From Echinococcus granulosus (lineage: Eukaryota > Platyhelminthes > Cestoda > Cyclophyllidea > Taeniidae), in contig NW_020170489.1 of the NCBI RefSeq assembly GCF_000524195.1, positions 188,942 to 252,941 of the forward strand: DNA of 64,000 bases. The letters run 5' to 3'. The translations under genes and the position numbers were made by a program. Shown piece after piece: positions 23,001-36,013 of the stretch. Within the stretch, counting starts at the first letter, position 1. Each line of letters starts with the position of its first letter. The notes below the pieces were generated by a model. The model saw nothing but the letters and a program-made list of their open reading frames with translations, did no database searches and had not been told where the DNA came from.

Positions 23001-26000
23001 GAACCTGGACCCACTTCGTTCCTTAAGACTGGTATTTTCTTTAGCGTCTCTAAGTGCAGGTGGTGCTGCGTTCCCACTTGCAAGTTTGCGTTCTCCGTGC
23101 ACTTTTTAATCGTTTGAACTTCGCACAGTTGGAGAATACGTGGTCCCTCACCTACTTTCCCAGCATAATGGAACGCCTGGGTCGACTGGCCTGGACGGAG
23201 CGACAAATGGAGCTGGCACAAGGCTTCCTCACGGGCAACATCTTTGATTGGGGCGCATCCGAAGCGGTTTGCTTTTTCACACAGTCTCAGGACTCTGTCG
23301 AAGGCATGGCGAGCTTTGAGCAGGCCCTCGCTAAGCTGCAGGTTCGTTCTATGATCTCGGTTTTGTATGATAGTTGCATGCTGTCATGTCTCCATCCGCT
23401 TGTGGGTCGTTTCTGAGTGAATAGTTGAAGATTCCAGGTAGTGTGATCTCTGGAGTAGTTCATTTCATTTGACGTATCTGTTGATAGATGTATTGTCTTT
23501 CTCTTCAGCACCAAAGCGCTTCGCTATTTCTTTTTCAAGTGATAGATTTTAAGCGTAGGTCTCTCCTTGTGACTTGTTTGGCGATGGTTTTCTGGCCAGA
23601 TGGATGTTCTGAGTTGTCGTCGCCTCACAACAGACCCCTCTATCATTCACATCCTCCCTTTCGGGTTCCCTCGAGTGCAATTTGTGGTTGATTCTTGGAT
23701 CTGATTGGTTTAGTCATGTGGCCAATTGACAAGATGACCATATTAAGTATTTGTACGATTCTGCTGTCTTCATTTCACTTCTGCTTACTTTCAATGCATC
23801 AACATGGTTGACAATTTAATGACCTAAGATTGATGGTTTGCTTGTGAAATGTTATGCTAGTAAGTTTTGCTTTGGAATTGGTATAGGTGTTACCACTTAT
23901 TAATTTGAGAAAATATAGATGAATTGGAATTGTAACAGATTATATTTAGTAATACACCGATTTGGCAAATCCTGATCATTTGCTTAATTTTTGTTGAATT
24001 CATAAAAAAAATTGCTCTTTGTTTAACATATGTTCGCATGAACATGGATCAGTGATTTGATTAATTCCTGTTCTTCTCTCTCAAGTTTATTGGTTAATCG
24101 CTGAGCCGCTCCGCATACAGTTCGAAATAATTTATTAAAACGTACGAATTGATGGTGACAGGTGCCAATTCCTACGTTAATTCTCAATATGGGTGGGTGA
24201 TGAGTTGAAGAAGTTTTTTTGTCCTTGTAAATATGTGAGATTCAACTTCACCTTGACCAATCCCAATAAATGTCATTCCATTCTCCATCACCTGATTCAT
24301 GCAATTAGGGCAAGCACACGGCTTCAGTGGTAACGGTGGCACTGATGATATGCTCACCACTTCTGATGATGATGCTGCTGTCGGCTGTGTGTGTGTGGCT
24401 TGGGCACCTTTGGATGACACTGAGCATGTGCCTAGTAGGATTTGTGCTACCTTTGCCGCTTTTTGTGCTGTCGTCTCTTAATTGTGGAATGTCTGGCATC
24501 CGGGGTACAACAACTATTAAATAAGAAAGTTGTAGTTGAATGAAAATTGGGAAATGAGTCCTGTTTATAAACTGAAGTAAGAACATGTTCGCAATTGGCA
24601 CAGTTGTTGTCAACCCTGTTAACCTTGTCCATTGTGTTCAAATTGGATGCCCAGACGGCTACCATGCTTATGACTATTTTCAGTCATCTACCCTGGATTG
24701 TGCAGGCTGTGAGCAAAGGGAACCTTACATCTCTCTTGATTTAGAACTCGAAAATTTCCTCTAATGTGTGGATGTAGATGGTTTAAAAGGTCCTGGAAGG
24801 CTGAACTGGCCTAGTTTTCATCGCTGCTAAAGGGATCGCAAATTCGCGAAGAGTACTTGCTGAAGAGACCATTCTTACCCACATGACTTAATCCGATTTG
24901 ATCCCAATAAGAATGAGACCATCTGACTTGTCCCAGTCATATGGCTTGAAATAGTCTCTTTCACTGGCTTGACATTGCTGTCTGTTTTCACTGATAGCTA
25001 TTTTGCAGCGTATGAGTACGTTGTCATAAGCTGTCATCCAGAAAGTGAAAGTGACTGCGTTCCATCATATCCTGAGTAGTTATGTGTGTTGAAGGTCCAA
25101 ATTCGTCCCTGCTGACTTGTGTGCGCACTGCGGGAGCCAAAAGTCCTCCTCCCACAGAGGAGGGAGTGCTCTGTACGTCCGATCATGAAGAATGAAGTTT
25201 AGGCAATGTTCCGCGGCAACCGTATTTTGCATAACCATTTGCCTATGAAGAAATGCCCATTCCCTTGAGCTATACTGTTTATTCTTGCCTTTCAGAGGTA
25301 CGCCCCTAATGTCCAGACGATTGGTTCTGTGGATTTAAAGGTAGCAACAAAAGGCAGTATATTAGCAGATAAATTTGTTCTTGAGCACCGCTTTTTGGCG
25401 TTTACAATGTAATATTCTAACCTACCTTCCCCATTCTCTGACCTTCGGCACTTCGCATTTCTGACCTCCCACCCATTCGAAGCCAAAATGCAAACGCACC
25501 ACTTTTGAATAATCTAATCCAAAAAAAAAATTGGAAGATAATTGTAAAGTGGCAATGGTGACAGTTCACCACAAAAAGTACCACCAGTGGGAGGAGTGCT
25601 GTTTGCCTACAATCATCACGCTCTCCTTCTCTTTGAAGCCGCGACCGTGGTTGGTGGATGACTTCTCACGATGGCTAGAACGAATTAGCAATCCGGCAGA
25701 TCGACCCCGGTGTGTACTCATCTTCTGCGACAACAGCGGAGCTGATTTAATTCTCGGTGTTCTGCCTTTTGTGGTGGAGTGCTTAGACTGGGGCAGCAAG
25801 GTCATATTGACTGCAAATTCGGGTGAGTTGTTGGACCTTATTCCTTTCTGAAGTCAATTGCCAAAGTGTAAAACTCTGGGGAAAAGGTCGGTAAGGTGTC
25901 AATATCTTGCCATCAAGATGATTAAGACATCTGGAGACCGAGGCTTTCTCTATGGTTAAATGGATAACCTTAACTTTTGGAGGCCTTCCCTCTGTACTCC

Positions 26001-29000
26001 TCGTGGCCTCTTCCTGTGAACTTCGTTGCATGAAATCACGGACTTTATAGGCTAAAGGTGGGTGACAGCTACTCTCTACGTTTGTCTAAAGTTTAGTCCT
26101 TACACATAACTTTGACCTTCCATTCGTTTTTGTCACTTTGTTCCAAACGTTCTAGTCGGGTGTCGCCTTAATTATGAGTAACCTTTTTCGTAGAACAGGA
26201 GATTGGAGTGTTTGCCAGAAGTGGACGCAATTTCATCAACACCTTCCGGTATGAGCCATCCTTAAAAGTAGTAAAGGTGAAGATTAATAATGGGACTTGA
26301 GGAGGGCATCAACTCTCAATGTAAGAGGAAAATAGGCTGCACTTCTTACCGAATAACAATTACGATTGCACCGTACGTAAACTCATGAAGCCCCAGTTGC
26401 CATTTGGAAGTGTAATGAGGCCTTCAAAGCATCGTTTGTTCTTACTCCCTCCCTCCAGTTCCAGCAATCAACGATGTGACCTATCGTGAGCTCCTCTTCC
26501 TCCTCAACGAGGTGGCCGGACTCGAACCTCGACTTCAGCGGGCTCTGGAAGATGGCAGACTGATGTGTGTGGATAATGGTCAGAGTTCTCCGTGTTTAGA
26601 TCTACGACAGACTTCACATCGTCTCGTTCAACTGGTGAAAAAAGAGAAGGTTAGATCTTCCCACCTTTGGTAATGCTTTGGTTTCTTTGAAGCGTCAGTG
26701 GAAACGATCTTGCTCCTCCCCACAAGAGGGAAAGATGTTGGATGGGTGAATACTGCAGTGCCGTCAATGTGGCGTACCTGTGTTACATACTACCGGCCAT
26801 CACAACGGTACTCAAATAATTTGAAATCAACCGTAAAGATGGAATGGAAATGGTGTGGTGCTCGGCATAATCTTCCTCGCAGATTTTGGTGGATCTGTCA
26901 TTCATTTTCTGGATACTGCCAGAGGCTGGAACTCATTGTATAAGTTTCAAATTACTGAACTAAGTTTTTTGGGACTCCTCTGCTACTTCTGTGGCGTTCG
27001 AATTTTTTTGTATGTTTTGCATCCTTTCACTCAGGGTTCGAATCAACCTTCCTTTGGGGCAGACGATTTTTTGCTAGGTTTCTAATGTAGGCTAATCTCG
27101 GGTCTCTATTCGTTCAAATTAGTGGATCTCACTCACAAAGTGTCCTTATAATACTTTGGTATAACGTAGTAGAGAAGGACTGGACTGCTAGAAGGATGGA
27201 TGGCCTACGATAGGGGCAATGCACGACTGGCGTGTGGATGGTAATGCGGGAAATTCTGGGTTCGTCAACTGGAATGGCATTCAGCTTATCCCTCAGCTTG
27301 CGTTGGGTGTGATCTTTGAAGGTTCTGCTTTGTATTCCTCCGCAGCGATCATCACAGCGGTGGCCGACTGAGTTGGTGTCAATCAGGATGAGTGCGCGGC
27401 ACGCCAAAGGGCTTCTACATCTCATAGGTTTCGATACGATTCAGCTACTATGTTGTGTCGCTTGGAGCTGAACACTACAGCGAATCTTTCTTAGGCCGAT
27501 TACTTTTAATGAGAAATTAGTCCACATGTGGGCTTTCTTGGATGAAGTTGGAAAAAAGAGTTTCATTTTGGTTCCAATTTCCCTGCTCACTACCTTCCTA
27601 TACAACTCAATCGTCCAGACGAGCTAGTCTCGGATTCTTTCGATATTGAAGGCATCCAATCAAGTTTGTGCAGTTTTCAGTCTGTCATTCCCAGTTGGAC
27701 ATAAATTTACTGTTTTACCTCCAGAAACGAATTCTCTTATCCTAGCCGCATTCCTACTTTCCCACCTCACTTTCATTCTCCAGTATCTCATAATACATCC
27801 CAGGTGGTTGTCGAATGCTGTCGACAAGAAAGGTTTCTGAGAAGATGTGGAGGATAATGAGGGTGAAGGTGTGATAGCAGCTCCCTTCCTTCCTCCTATC
27901 CTGATGTACGATACTAGGCTTATCCATAGCTTATTTTTGTAGCATGAGGCTCCGCTTTTCTTTTGACTGATCCACAGATCAGGCTCTTTCTGAAACGGTT
28001 TTTCTTGCCCTCGTTCACGCTGTGTCAAGTAGGGACGAGGTGGTGGGTGTCTTGAAAGTGTGTGGTGGGGCAGTAAGTAGATCCTTTGGAGACAGCCAGT
28101 GAAGCGCATATTTGGAGTGCAAGATTCATTTCTCATCACAGTTTCGTCCACAAGGATTTCCACTCCAATGGTGAAAGGTATGAAGAACAAGGGGATTTTT
28201 TTCTGGACTTATTATTCTCATCGGGTGATGCAAGTGAGTGGGTGCGTGCTTGCTTAACTCTTACGACTGTTCTAGTTGGTGTAAACCGGTCGGTGTCAAG
28301 AGCGTCAGTCCCAAATCGATGTGTCGATAGCATCATGCGGTCCTTCATCACCATCAAAAATCCCTACCATCGAATGAGTGAGCACTTTCTAATTCGGAGT
28401 AGTGCTTGCTGTCACCACACACCACACCTTTTTGAATATCATGAGAAGCAGACGAGATGCAAACACATTCATGAAGCCTCCTCTAATCGACATTTTATTA
28501 TAATGGGGAGGGGGTTAAAAATACGGAAAAACAGTAGAGAAATTTCATACCAATGGGTTGACTTATACAACTATTCATACTGTCTCCATACAAACATTTG
28601 CAGGTACATTGCGAATCCTTACAGGTCGGAGCAGGTAATTTCATCGCGCTGCCGTTATCACTTCCACGGGCTTTTTTAGTCACCTGATAGTAACTGACCC
28701 ACACACAGACGTGAATTTTTCTCTATATGGCGGTGGACATGGAGGTTATCCAACCGATGTGATTTCTGAGTTACCCACCTAGGTCTCCACGAAGTGTGCT
28801 GTAGGTAGTCCTGTTCCATTCCAGGTGGATCTAATCGTGATTGAGGGTATGGGCCGAGCCGTGCACACCAATCTCTACGCACGCTTTTGTGTAGACTGTC
28901 TCAAGGTGGCGGTGATCAAAAACTCCTGGTTAGCCTGTCGACTTGGCGGCGATCTCTTCAGTGTTATTTTCCGTTACGAGGAGTATTCCAGCGAATCCGA

Positions 29001-29049
29001 CTCCGCTGTTGCTACAGCCGCAACTGTAAAACAAGCAGAAACTACGTGA
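17092..29049 (+). CDS. PANK4: PANK4: pantothenate kinase domain fused to DUF89 phosphatase
   Basis: Proposed exons are 17092-17824, 20121-20334, 21076-21175, 21247-21681, 21765-21998, 23129-23341, 25639-25822, 26459-26649 and 28825-29049. They total 2,529 nt (842 residues), somewhat longer than human PANK4 (about 773). Residues 35-370 form the type II pantothenate kinase fold, with the nucleotide loop DIGGSLAKL (40-48), VTGGG, NIGSGVS and [10 protein letters not shown], and [11 protein letters not shown] near its end. A Gln/Ser-rich linker follows, then the DUF89/ARMT1-type domain with metal-site motif DNSG (D674, N675) and D710 in PAINDVT, ending with [12 protein letters not shown] and VIKNSWL. 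In human PANK4 this domain dephosphorylates 4'-phosphopantetheine-type substrates. Glu159 and Arg224 match the catalytic Glu138 and Arg207 of human PANK3, so kinase activity is plausible. The intron after 21175 seems to use a GC donor. The enzyme is probably cytosolic. Confidence 0.92.
17825..20120 (+). other. PANK4 intron 1
   Basis: The donor GTGAGT at 17825 splits a Gly codon and the acceptor TCTGACAG ends at 20120. The repeat shared with copy B covers this intron up to 20108. The only notable element is a retroelement primer-site-like motif at 19303-19320. No exon or gene was recognised. Confidence 0.6.
19303..19320 (+). repeat. possible retroelement primer-binding-site-like sequence, copy A
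   Basis: TGGCGCCACTGTGTGGGG begins with TGG, as a site complementary to a tRNA 3' CCA end would, and contains the palindrome TGGCGCCA. The reverse complement of the wider stretch resembles the T-arm and acceptor end of a tRNA. No matching pair of long terminal repeats and no gag or pol coding was found, so this is at most a relic or a non-coding element. Confidence 0.2.
21176..21246 (+). other. putative GC-AG intron in PANK4
   Basis: The conserved kinase-domain reading ([13 protein letters not shown], then [10 protein letters not shown]) is continuous and of the same length as the human protein only if the intron starts GCACGT at 21176 and ends CTATAG at 21246. The nearest GT donors (21180, 21189 and 21192) break the frame with this acceptor. 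Confidence 0.55.
23342..25638 (+). other. PANK4 intron 6
   Basis: A phase-0 intron inside the DUF89 domain coding region. It contains AT-rich sequence, an inverted repeat CCTCCTC/GAGGAGG at 25145-25163, and a minus-strand ORF (24184-24420) with a CxCPNC motif discussed in the findings. No gene can be called with confidence. Confidence 0.55.
26650..28824 (+). other. PANK4 intron 8
   Basis: A phase-0 intron between exons ending VKKEK and starting VDLIVIEG. The ORFs inside (for example minus 27660-28190 and plus 28086-28679) overlap each other on opposite strands and match no family I know. A GGTTCGAATC string near 27034 lacks a surrounding tRNA fold. Confidence 0.55.
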
Positions 29050-29197
29050 TCATTGTTTTCTTTAAACTTCTCCTCCCTATCTTTCCATAGAAAAAGCCTA
29101 TTCATTCCACTTCCACTCGTGTGCCACTTACATATTTGTATTATTTAGCTGATTATAACCACTAAATTCCGTTTTTTGATATCATTGGTGTATGATC

Positions 29198-29203
29198 AAT
29201 AAA
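29198..29203 (+). terminator. polyadenylation signal of PANK4
   Basis: AATAAA lies about 150 bases after the PANK4 stop codon, in sequence rich in T downstream. This fits a short 3' untranslated region ending near 29220. Confidence 0.6.
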
Positions 29204-32200
29204 GATGTTTTATGGTGGATGGGTTTCTTACTGATCGGGTGGGGGCCTATTAGCATGACCTAGAGGCCGTGCCGCAGAGTGGTGGGAAAAGGGTCAGCAG
29301 ACCGATATGCTCAGGTAGCTTAAGGAGAGGTTGGACAGGATCAAATCTCCAGACAGCTCTCTTCACCCTTTGCCATCTCCGGTGGTCTCCTCGACCAACC
29401 TCCCATGTCAGCCATCATGACGTAGTCAGTGTTATAAAAACCAACCACAGAAACGAGAACACCAGTCATTGAACATTCTTGCATGCGAGAACATTTGGTC
29501 TTCAGAATTGCTTATGTGTCTCGAGAATACCGCCGTATCTGAAATCACGTCCCTCTTGTGGAAGGGAAAAGGAAAATGCGCTGACTGCGGCACACAACCG
29601 GATCGTGCTCCTGCACGTGAGCACTCTCTAGTCAAGGAAATTGGCCTAGAAGGAGAGACGTTTAAGAAAAGCAGTTAATCTCACGGAGTCAATATTTCGC
29701 GCCTATTTTACTTGGTTGCTGGGCTCGTATTTCAGTACTAAATCAGTGCTGCCGAGCCATCCATCCGGGTTCCATTCAGCTAGTAGCCGTGGTGGTACCA
29801 CCCCCTCATCTGATAAACATCCTTAGCTGCATAATTGGCCTCCCAAACAATCGACGTGTGGCGTCTCTCTAGTTTTTAACAGCCCTTTTAAGGAACAAAA
29901 GATTCGGGTAAGTATCAGTGTTGGACGTCGTTTTAGGTCTTCCGTTAGGCGTCTCCGCATGTTCACCCAGCTGCATCAGATGTTCTTTTCTGTATTGTCC
30001 AGTTTTGGTATTCTGCCGTACTTTTGGGCCAAGTTCGTCTGTCGTTAGCGTCCTGAGTCCTAAATGGAGGACGATACATTAATACTGCGCAGAGGGGCTG
30101 GAGGACTACTACCAGCATGCCGCAGAGCAGAGGCACAACCTTCGAAGAGTGAAGTGGGCACGCAGTTGGGCGAGCAAGTGAACAATATATCAAACCGCCA
30201 CAGTAGCGCCATTTGGGTAAATGTGAGGCGCCAGACTTTGACGATTTACTGCAAACTCGTTTTGCGTACTGGGATCTATACTTGTAATTTATCAATAGCG
30301 TCCCGACGTACGGTAGGGCATACGGCTGCCGGCCTGGACCTGAGGTGCAATGGTGGAGCCCCCAAGTGGCCCGTTACCAAAACTGGGAATTGAACAAACA
30401 ATTAATGCATCACAATGTCCACTGGAGAATTTAATGATCGCACCACATCAACGATGGTGCGGAATTTCTTCACGATGACCTACTCTTTCTCTAGAAAACA
30501 TAAATACGAAGGGCTACTGAAGTATGCAAGTACGGTGCTCGTGACACGAATTTCCATCCGCAACTTCCGATTGATTGGCTGCCAGACGACACCTGGATTA
30601 GCCAACAATGTAGACAAAGGATGCTTGTAGTGGCAAAATTAGTTTATGGGTAACCATAAATAAACTTCAGTGGTTCGTATTTTGCTTCCGTAATTCTCCA
30701 TGTCGAGCTAACAAAGTAGGGGAAATATTATCTCCACAGTAATAACATCAGGATTTACCAAAAAGGCCTTTGGTCTGTAATCTCCTTTGTTGCATAATCC
30801 AGTCTTTAGGAGCGTTTAAAGATTTAGTGGCAGAATAAGTGAGCAGAACGAGCTCGAGAGCGAAGATGACCGCGCTGAGCGCCACCCGGGCGGACGGACT
30901 AAATGGCAGACAGACGATTGATAGTAGGAGTGTGTGCTTAAACAAATTGGTCCCAAATTCAAAAGCATCAGAAAATTTGTCTTGGGCTCTCTGCAAGCGG
31001 TGGTAACTAATCTTCAATACAGTACTTCCAAATTGTTGATTATTTCGAAGAGAAGCCAGCTGCCTAGGCGGATCGGGTATCTTTTTTGAAATTCAGCACT
31101 TATTTTATTTATTTACAAAACAAACAATCATCCAAACTTTCTAAATGGATGTAAATTAAAAAGGCTGTCTTTTTCTGCCTCTTTCGTCGGATTTATTAAC
31201 AATAAAATTGCCATTTGGGCTCCCAATTTCGACTGTCTGCCTTCTCCTATAGCCTTGGTTTCTCGAATTAATCATTTCGCACTTAGTTGGACCCCACAAA
31301 TGGAACGACTATTTATGCCCCAGCACATGGTTGGTTGAATGCCTCTTTTAGGAGAGAGGAAATATACCTCGAACCTTCTAATTTATCGCTACCCAATGCA
31401 ACATCTTCTCCTTTAGCTAGTCTCCCCGTTCCATTGGTATGAAGGCCGAGGTGAACCAGGGAAATACCGAGCCTTCTCTGCATTGCTTCTTCTTGCCTTA
31501 ATTCATTCCATCCTTCTGCACTTTGACGCCACAAAACAGATTATGAGGAATTTGATCCTCAGAGGCACTGTTTAGATCAGAGGTAAGAGAACAATTTGCT
31601 CAGATAGTAAGTCATAGGACAAAGTCCATCACATGGCAAATGAATGGAGGGGCGTTTAAGATTACCGAAAATTAGCAGTAATGTGGGCCAAAGTCTGGAA
31701 CCTTCGGGGTTATTTTTAGACACAGAATGTCACAGTAAAAATTTGATTAGTGCACTTCATTGGAACATTAAAACTGGATTGATAAGTTTTAACTAAAAAA
31801 GCAGATTTGAGGTATAACATTTCCGAATAGTCTGGCTTCAGTTGTTTTATCTTTCCGTTAAACCATCGGCCTGTTAGACCCGCTTCGTAGTCTGTAACTG
31901 CCGTTGCTTGGGTTACCCTCTCTGATTGATTTGTGTCAAATGTGGAACAAAAGCATTTTTATTTCCGGTGGTGTGTGATGTGGCAGTAACTATTTCAAAC
32001 ACGCAATCTTCATCTTGAGAGTGAACCACGCGGTCGACTTATGATTGGGATAAATGATGACAAATTGCCCTCAAGTCGGCTAGTAGATTATTTCGAGATT
32101 AATCGTGAAGTAAAAGGGAGTAATATTTGAAATAGAATACAAAGATAGAGGAATCTGATGGTTAAATGGATATAATGGGTTCCGTTGCTGGATGAACTTG

Positions 32201-35200
32201 TCAAATGAAGATGATTGCTCAATTTTTTCCTCCTGGACGATGTCATGCCGTAGATGATCACCATCCCTTCTGTCCATTTATTTCCTAACTCAAGCATTCA
32301 TCACCAACCTTGGGAGAACTCAGGAGTCTGTATTGGTGGACCCAGTCAAAGTGAGCCAAATGTTGAGTCCAAAGTCTAAATACCGGTCGCAAGCTTCAAA
32401 ACAGGAAGCTCTATGCTATGAATGGCTGAATCTGTCAAGGTTTACAAAGGAAGAGTTTATGCAATCTTGCATCAATCAGCCCATTCTACAGTGACGTCAG
32501 ACTTGAACAATTTGGAAAGAGCCATTATGTCGGAACGGGTGTCATCTCCCCTACGTTCCACATCTCATGTTATATTGTAGGTGCTACTTTTAAGAGAAGG
32601 ATTATTATTGTGCTTCCCTAATTCTCTGTTATTCCAACAATCTAAGGGTGTGGATTTATGGGCGTCAATTGAATGGAGGAAGTCGGTTTAGAGTTCCACC
32701 TATCAAATAGTGAAAATGCAACCAATGGTTAAAAGGTCTTATGACTAATCTGTATAAAGTCAGGCTCCATGAATGCTGCGGTTTGGGACCTTTATTTGGT
32801 GTGTATTTTTGATGTTGGACTATTAAGAAAATGTAACGATTCACCAATCCCGACTCTGCTCTCAATGGTAGTACAACGGTAAGTTGGTTTGTCGGGGAGG
32901 TGCGTTTGAATTTCGCCTAACACCAAATCAAGTACCTGAAGCTTCTTAAAACATTGTAACCGCAGAACTAGTCCCTGATGCAATATAAGATCTGTTTTCA
33001 CCTCCAAACAAACTTGCGCGAATTTTTCACCTGGTCCTAACCACCTTCCTCTCTACCCTACTTTTAGTCCCCAGCTGCTTATTCGGGTTCGCCAGTGACT
33101 GTCCAATGAAAGTGGTAAGGCAGGTATTGGAGGAAATGCGGAGGGTGAGGTTGGGGAAGCGGTGTTAGCTCTCTCCCACTCAAATGTGTGGTACCGGGTC
33201 TTCTCATAGGTCAGCTTTTCAATGTGGCATGAGTTCTTGTCTTTTTCCAAAAGAACGTACCAACACTCTCCCATTCCCTTCCAACATCTCTGGGAGCAAG
33301 CCATATGATTGCAAACCACCACTTCTTCTTCACTCCTGCCCTGTCGGCAAGGTTGCCACAGGTGACAGCCATCATGAACGTCAGCACCTCGGTGATCTTG
33401 TCACCCTATTTAGGACGTTGGTCTGACATCCATGGTGTTTCCTCACACCTTTTGACGGCTCCTCTTCTCAACTGGCGTCCAAAATGTCAATGCCATTTGT
33501 TATTTCAGTGCTGCTTTGTGACACATACCTGTCAAATTATTGGCTGCAAAGTAAACTGCACAACCACCTACCGCTTTAAACGAAATCTGGTAAACTTTTC
33601 ATCGTTTCCTACCGTAAAGTGGTTACTTTTAAAATAATGGCCAAAATCGGGCACAAAATGTGAGTGGACTCCTTTGCTGCTCAAAAAAGTATCAATTTGC
33701 GCAGGAATAAAGCAACAGCAGAAAACGCATTGTGCAGCCTACGTGTTTCCCCATAGTTTCGAGCGTGGGGCGGGAAACTCGCCCTGCGCAACAGTCGAGC
33801 ATTGCCCCGCCGTACCTTCGTGTCGCTAACGTCTCAACTCACGGAATGTCGGCGCTCATTTTTACAATCAGTAGATTGAAAGAATTTTATCAATCATTGG
33901 TCTCCACAGCACCTCTTAGCCAACTTGAAAGGTTTGCTCTTTCCCTATTTTGTTAGAATATCACCAGAGAGGTGGTACTAACATGTGGTCCCGACGCATG
34001 GATAAATACGTGTTCATTCAAACGCACGGAACCGCTGGATAATTAGAAGGTTATACAGGAAATATTGCATAACCAACATGAAATCTGCTTCAAGGCATTT
34101 ACTTATTTCCTGACTTTTGGCTTAGAGTCGCTAAAAAGGTTAAGGCTTCACTTCACTGCCCATCCTCGCATAATCCTTGTTTCAAATTCACCGAGCTGCG
34201 GAAGCCAACGCATGAAGAAGTTACACGAGTTTTTGGTTTTCTTCACCCTACCGAACGGGTAACTCGCATTTCCAACATGCAGCCTCAGAAAAACCTCCAT
34301 TGACGATTATCTTAAAACTTCTACAATCGCTGCTAGTTCTCGATCATCCTGGAAATCTCACTCCTACTCTCTCCCTTCTGATTTTCTGGGATTACGTTCA
34401 GTCATGCTTCACTACACTCTAAGCCTAGGGTCAATCCATTACTGTAAATATGCATGAGTGAGCCGACTGAGTGACCAGCCGCAGACAGTCCATGATTCAG
34501 CCCTCTGCACCCCCCACCAATCACAAGTAGGCCCGTACTTGCATGTCACATCTCCGTGTTGACTCACCTGCATTTATCAAGGAAGACCTCTACCCTAAAG
34601 TTTGCCCATTGGCAACCTGGTTGGTAGGTACGATGGGAGAAAAAGAAACCTAGTCTACAACACCTTTGTTTCGTGTGAGGGGATAAAGTGGCTGCTACTC
34701 GAACATCCTTCGGATGCTTTACGGTATTGCGAGGTGGATAAATTCTACTAGCCTGGGAAAAGGAACGCGAAGAGACAAAATCCTGCCATAAAGTGGGATC
34801 AACTGTAAACCAACCAAATTTTATAGAAAGGCAAAGGGGCTTTAAAGCTGAATTTCCCCATGCTAAGCGTTTTTCCTGGCGTCTTGCACTATCTCACCGT
34901 CTCTTTGATGAGGACCCACACCCTGCAAGACGTATTTAGGGGGAAATGCTCTCAATGAGAGAGTGCCACCTTTTTTGCATACATAAGTAAAAAAGTGTCA
35001 CATGATGACTTTCAAGAACCCTGATGAAGGTATGCAAATTTTCTCACCTCCGCCTATGTACGGTGAAGGTCGCTTCATTCTTCACAAGGGGCAAAGGATC
35101 TCGGATGAATTCTACCGGGTGACCATTAGTGTAGAGACTCGAGTAATCTTTTGAACGGTCTCATTAAGTTAGAAATTGTTTATAATGGAGTCGTGATGGG

Positions 35201-36001
35201 AGGGTTCTTCCACCTAGTGACCCGCACTCTGAAGATAAGTAGATTAGTTCGCATCATCTCGGCTACGCCAGAGATCCATTGTCTCAGACTGGATCTCATG
35301 TCAGGTTCGTTGCACAGCTAGGAACTTCTCACTGTAACCTGGAATTGGTCCACCGTATTGTGTGTTGTGCATTTGCCACCTGTCCACGCCGTTAGGTCCT
35401 TAGGGTTTCGAGGTGGTCAGCTTAACTGATTTCGCTTTAAAACGGAATTTGCTCTTCGAATTTTGCACAAGATTTTGATCATTTAGTTTTGCACAGATGA
35501 CACAAACAGTGTGGCCTGCAAATGAATGAGTAACGTGAAGCAGGGACGATGATAAAAAAGTAGACTCGAAAAACAGTTTCAACTCAAAGGTGAAATATCA
35601 GATAATCAGAAAGGGGATGTGGGGCTTTAGCTAAAACTCGCTTCACTAACTCGTTAAATATTAAAGAAATTCACTAAAGTCGATGCTTCGAATACATCCG
35701 TTAGGAGAGCAAATATGAGTCCTTCCACCCCACCTTGTGGCCTCTACTACTTTCCACTCTCTCTCTTACTTTATATCCCAAAACGTCGGTTGAATAATTT
35801 AAGCTCGTCTAGTTTATGATACTTGTTTACTTTGGTTTTTAAAGTGTGAAAACCTTTGTTGTATAGCATTCGGAGTAGAAGCTCTATCGGAATGCGATCG
35901 CAGAACCTGCCACCCAGAAGTCAAACAACTTAAAATCATGGCTTAAAAATGAAAAATCACGTGGTGCAATTACCGTAGGCAACTATGAGATTTATGTGGG
36001 A

Positions 36002-36013
36002 GGGGGGGGGGGG
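36002..36013. repeat. poly-G run
   Basis: Twelve consecutive G residues follow GTGGGA. Homopolymers of this length are often miscounted in sequencing, so the length is unreliable. Confidence 0.8.

Noticed and set aside
25145..25163. CCTCCTC/GAGGAGG inverted repeat as a possible structured RNA
   Set aside because: A seven-pair stem in purine/pyrimidine-biased sequence is expected by chance; no wider fold is seen.
27030..27045. GGTTCGAATC string resembling a tRNA T-arm
   Set aside because: No acceptor, D or anticodon stems can be formed around it.
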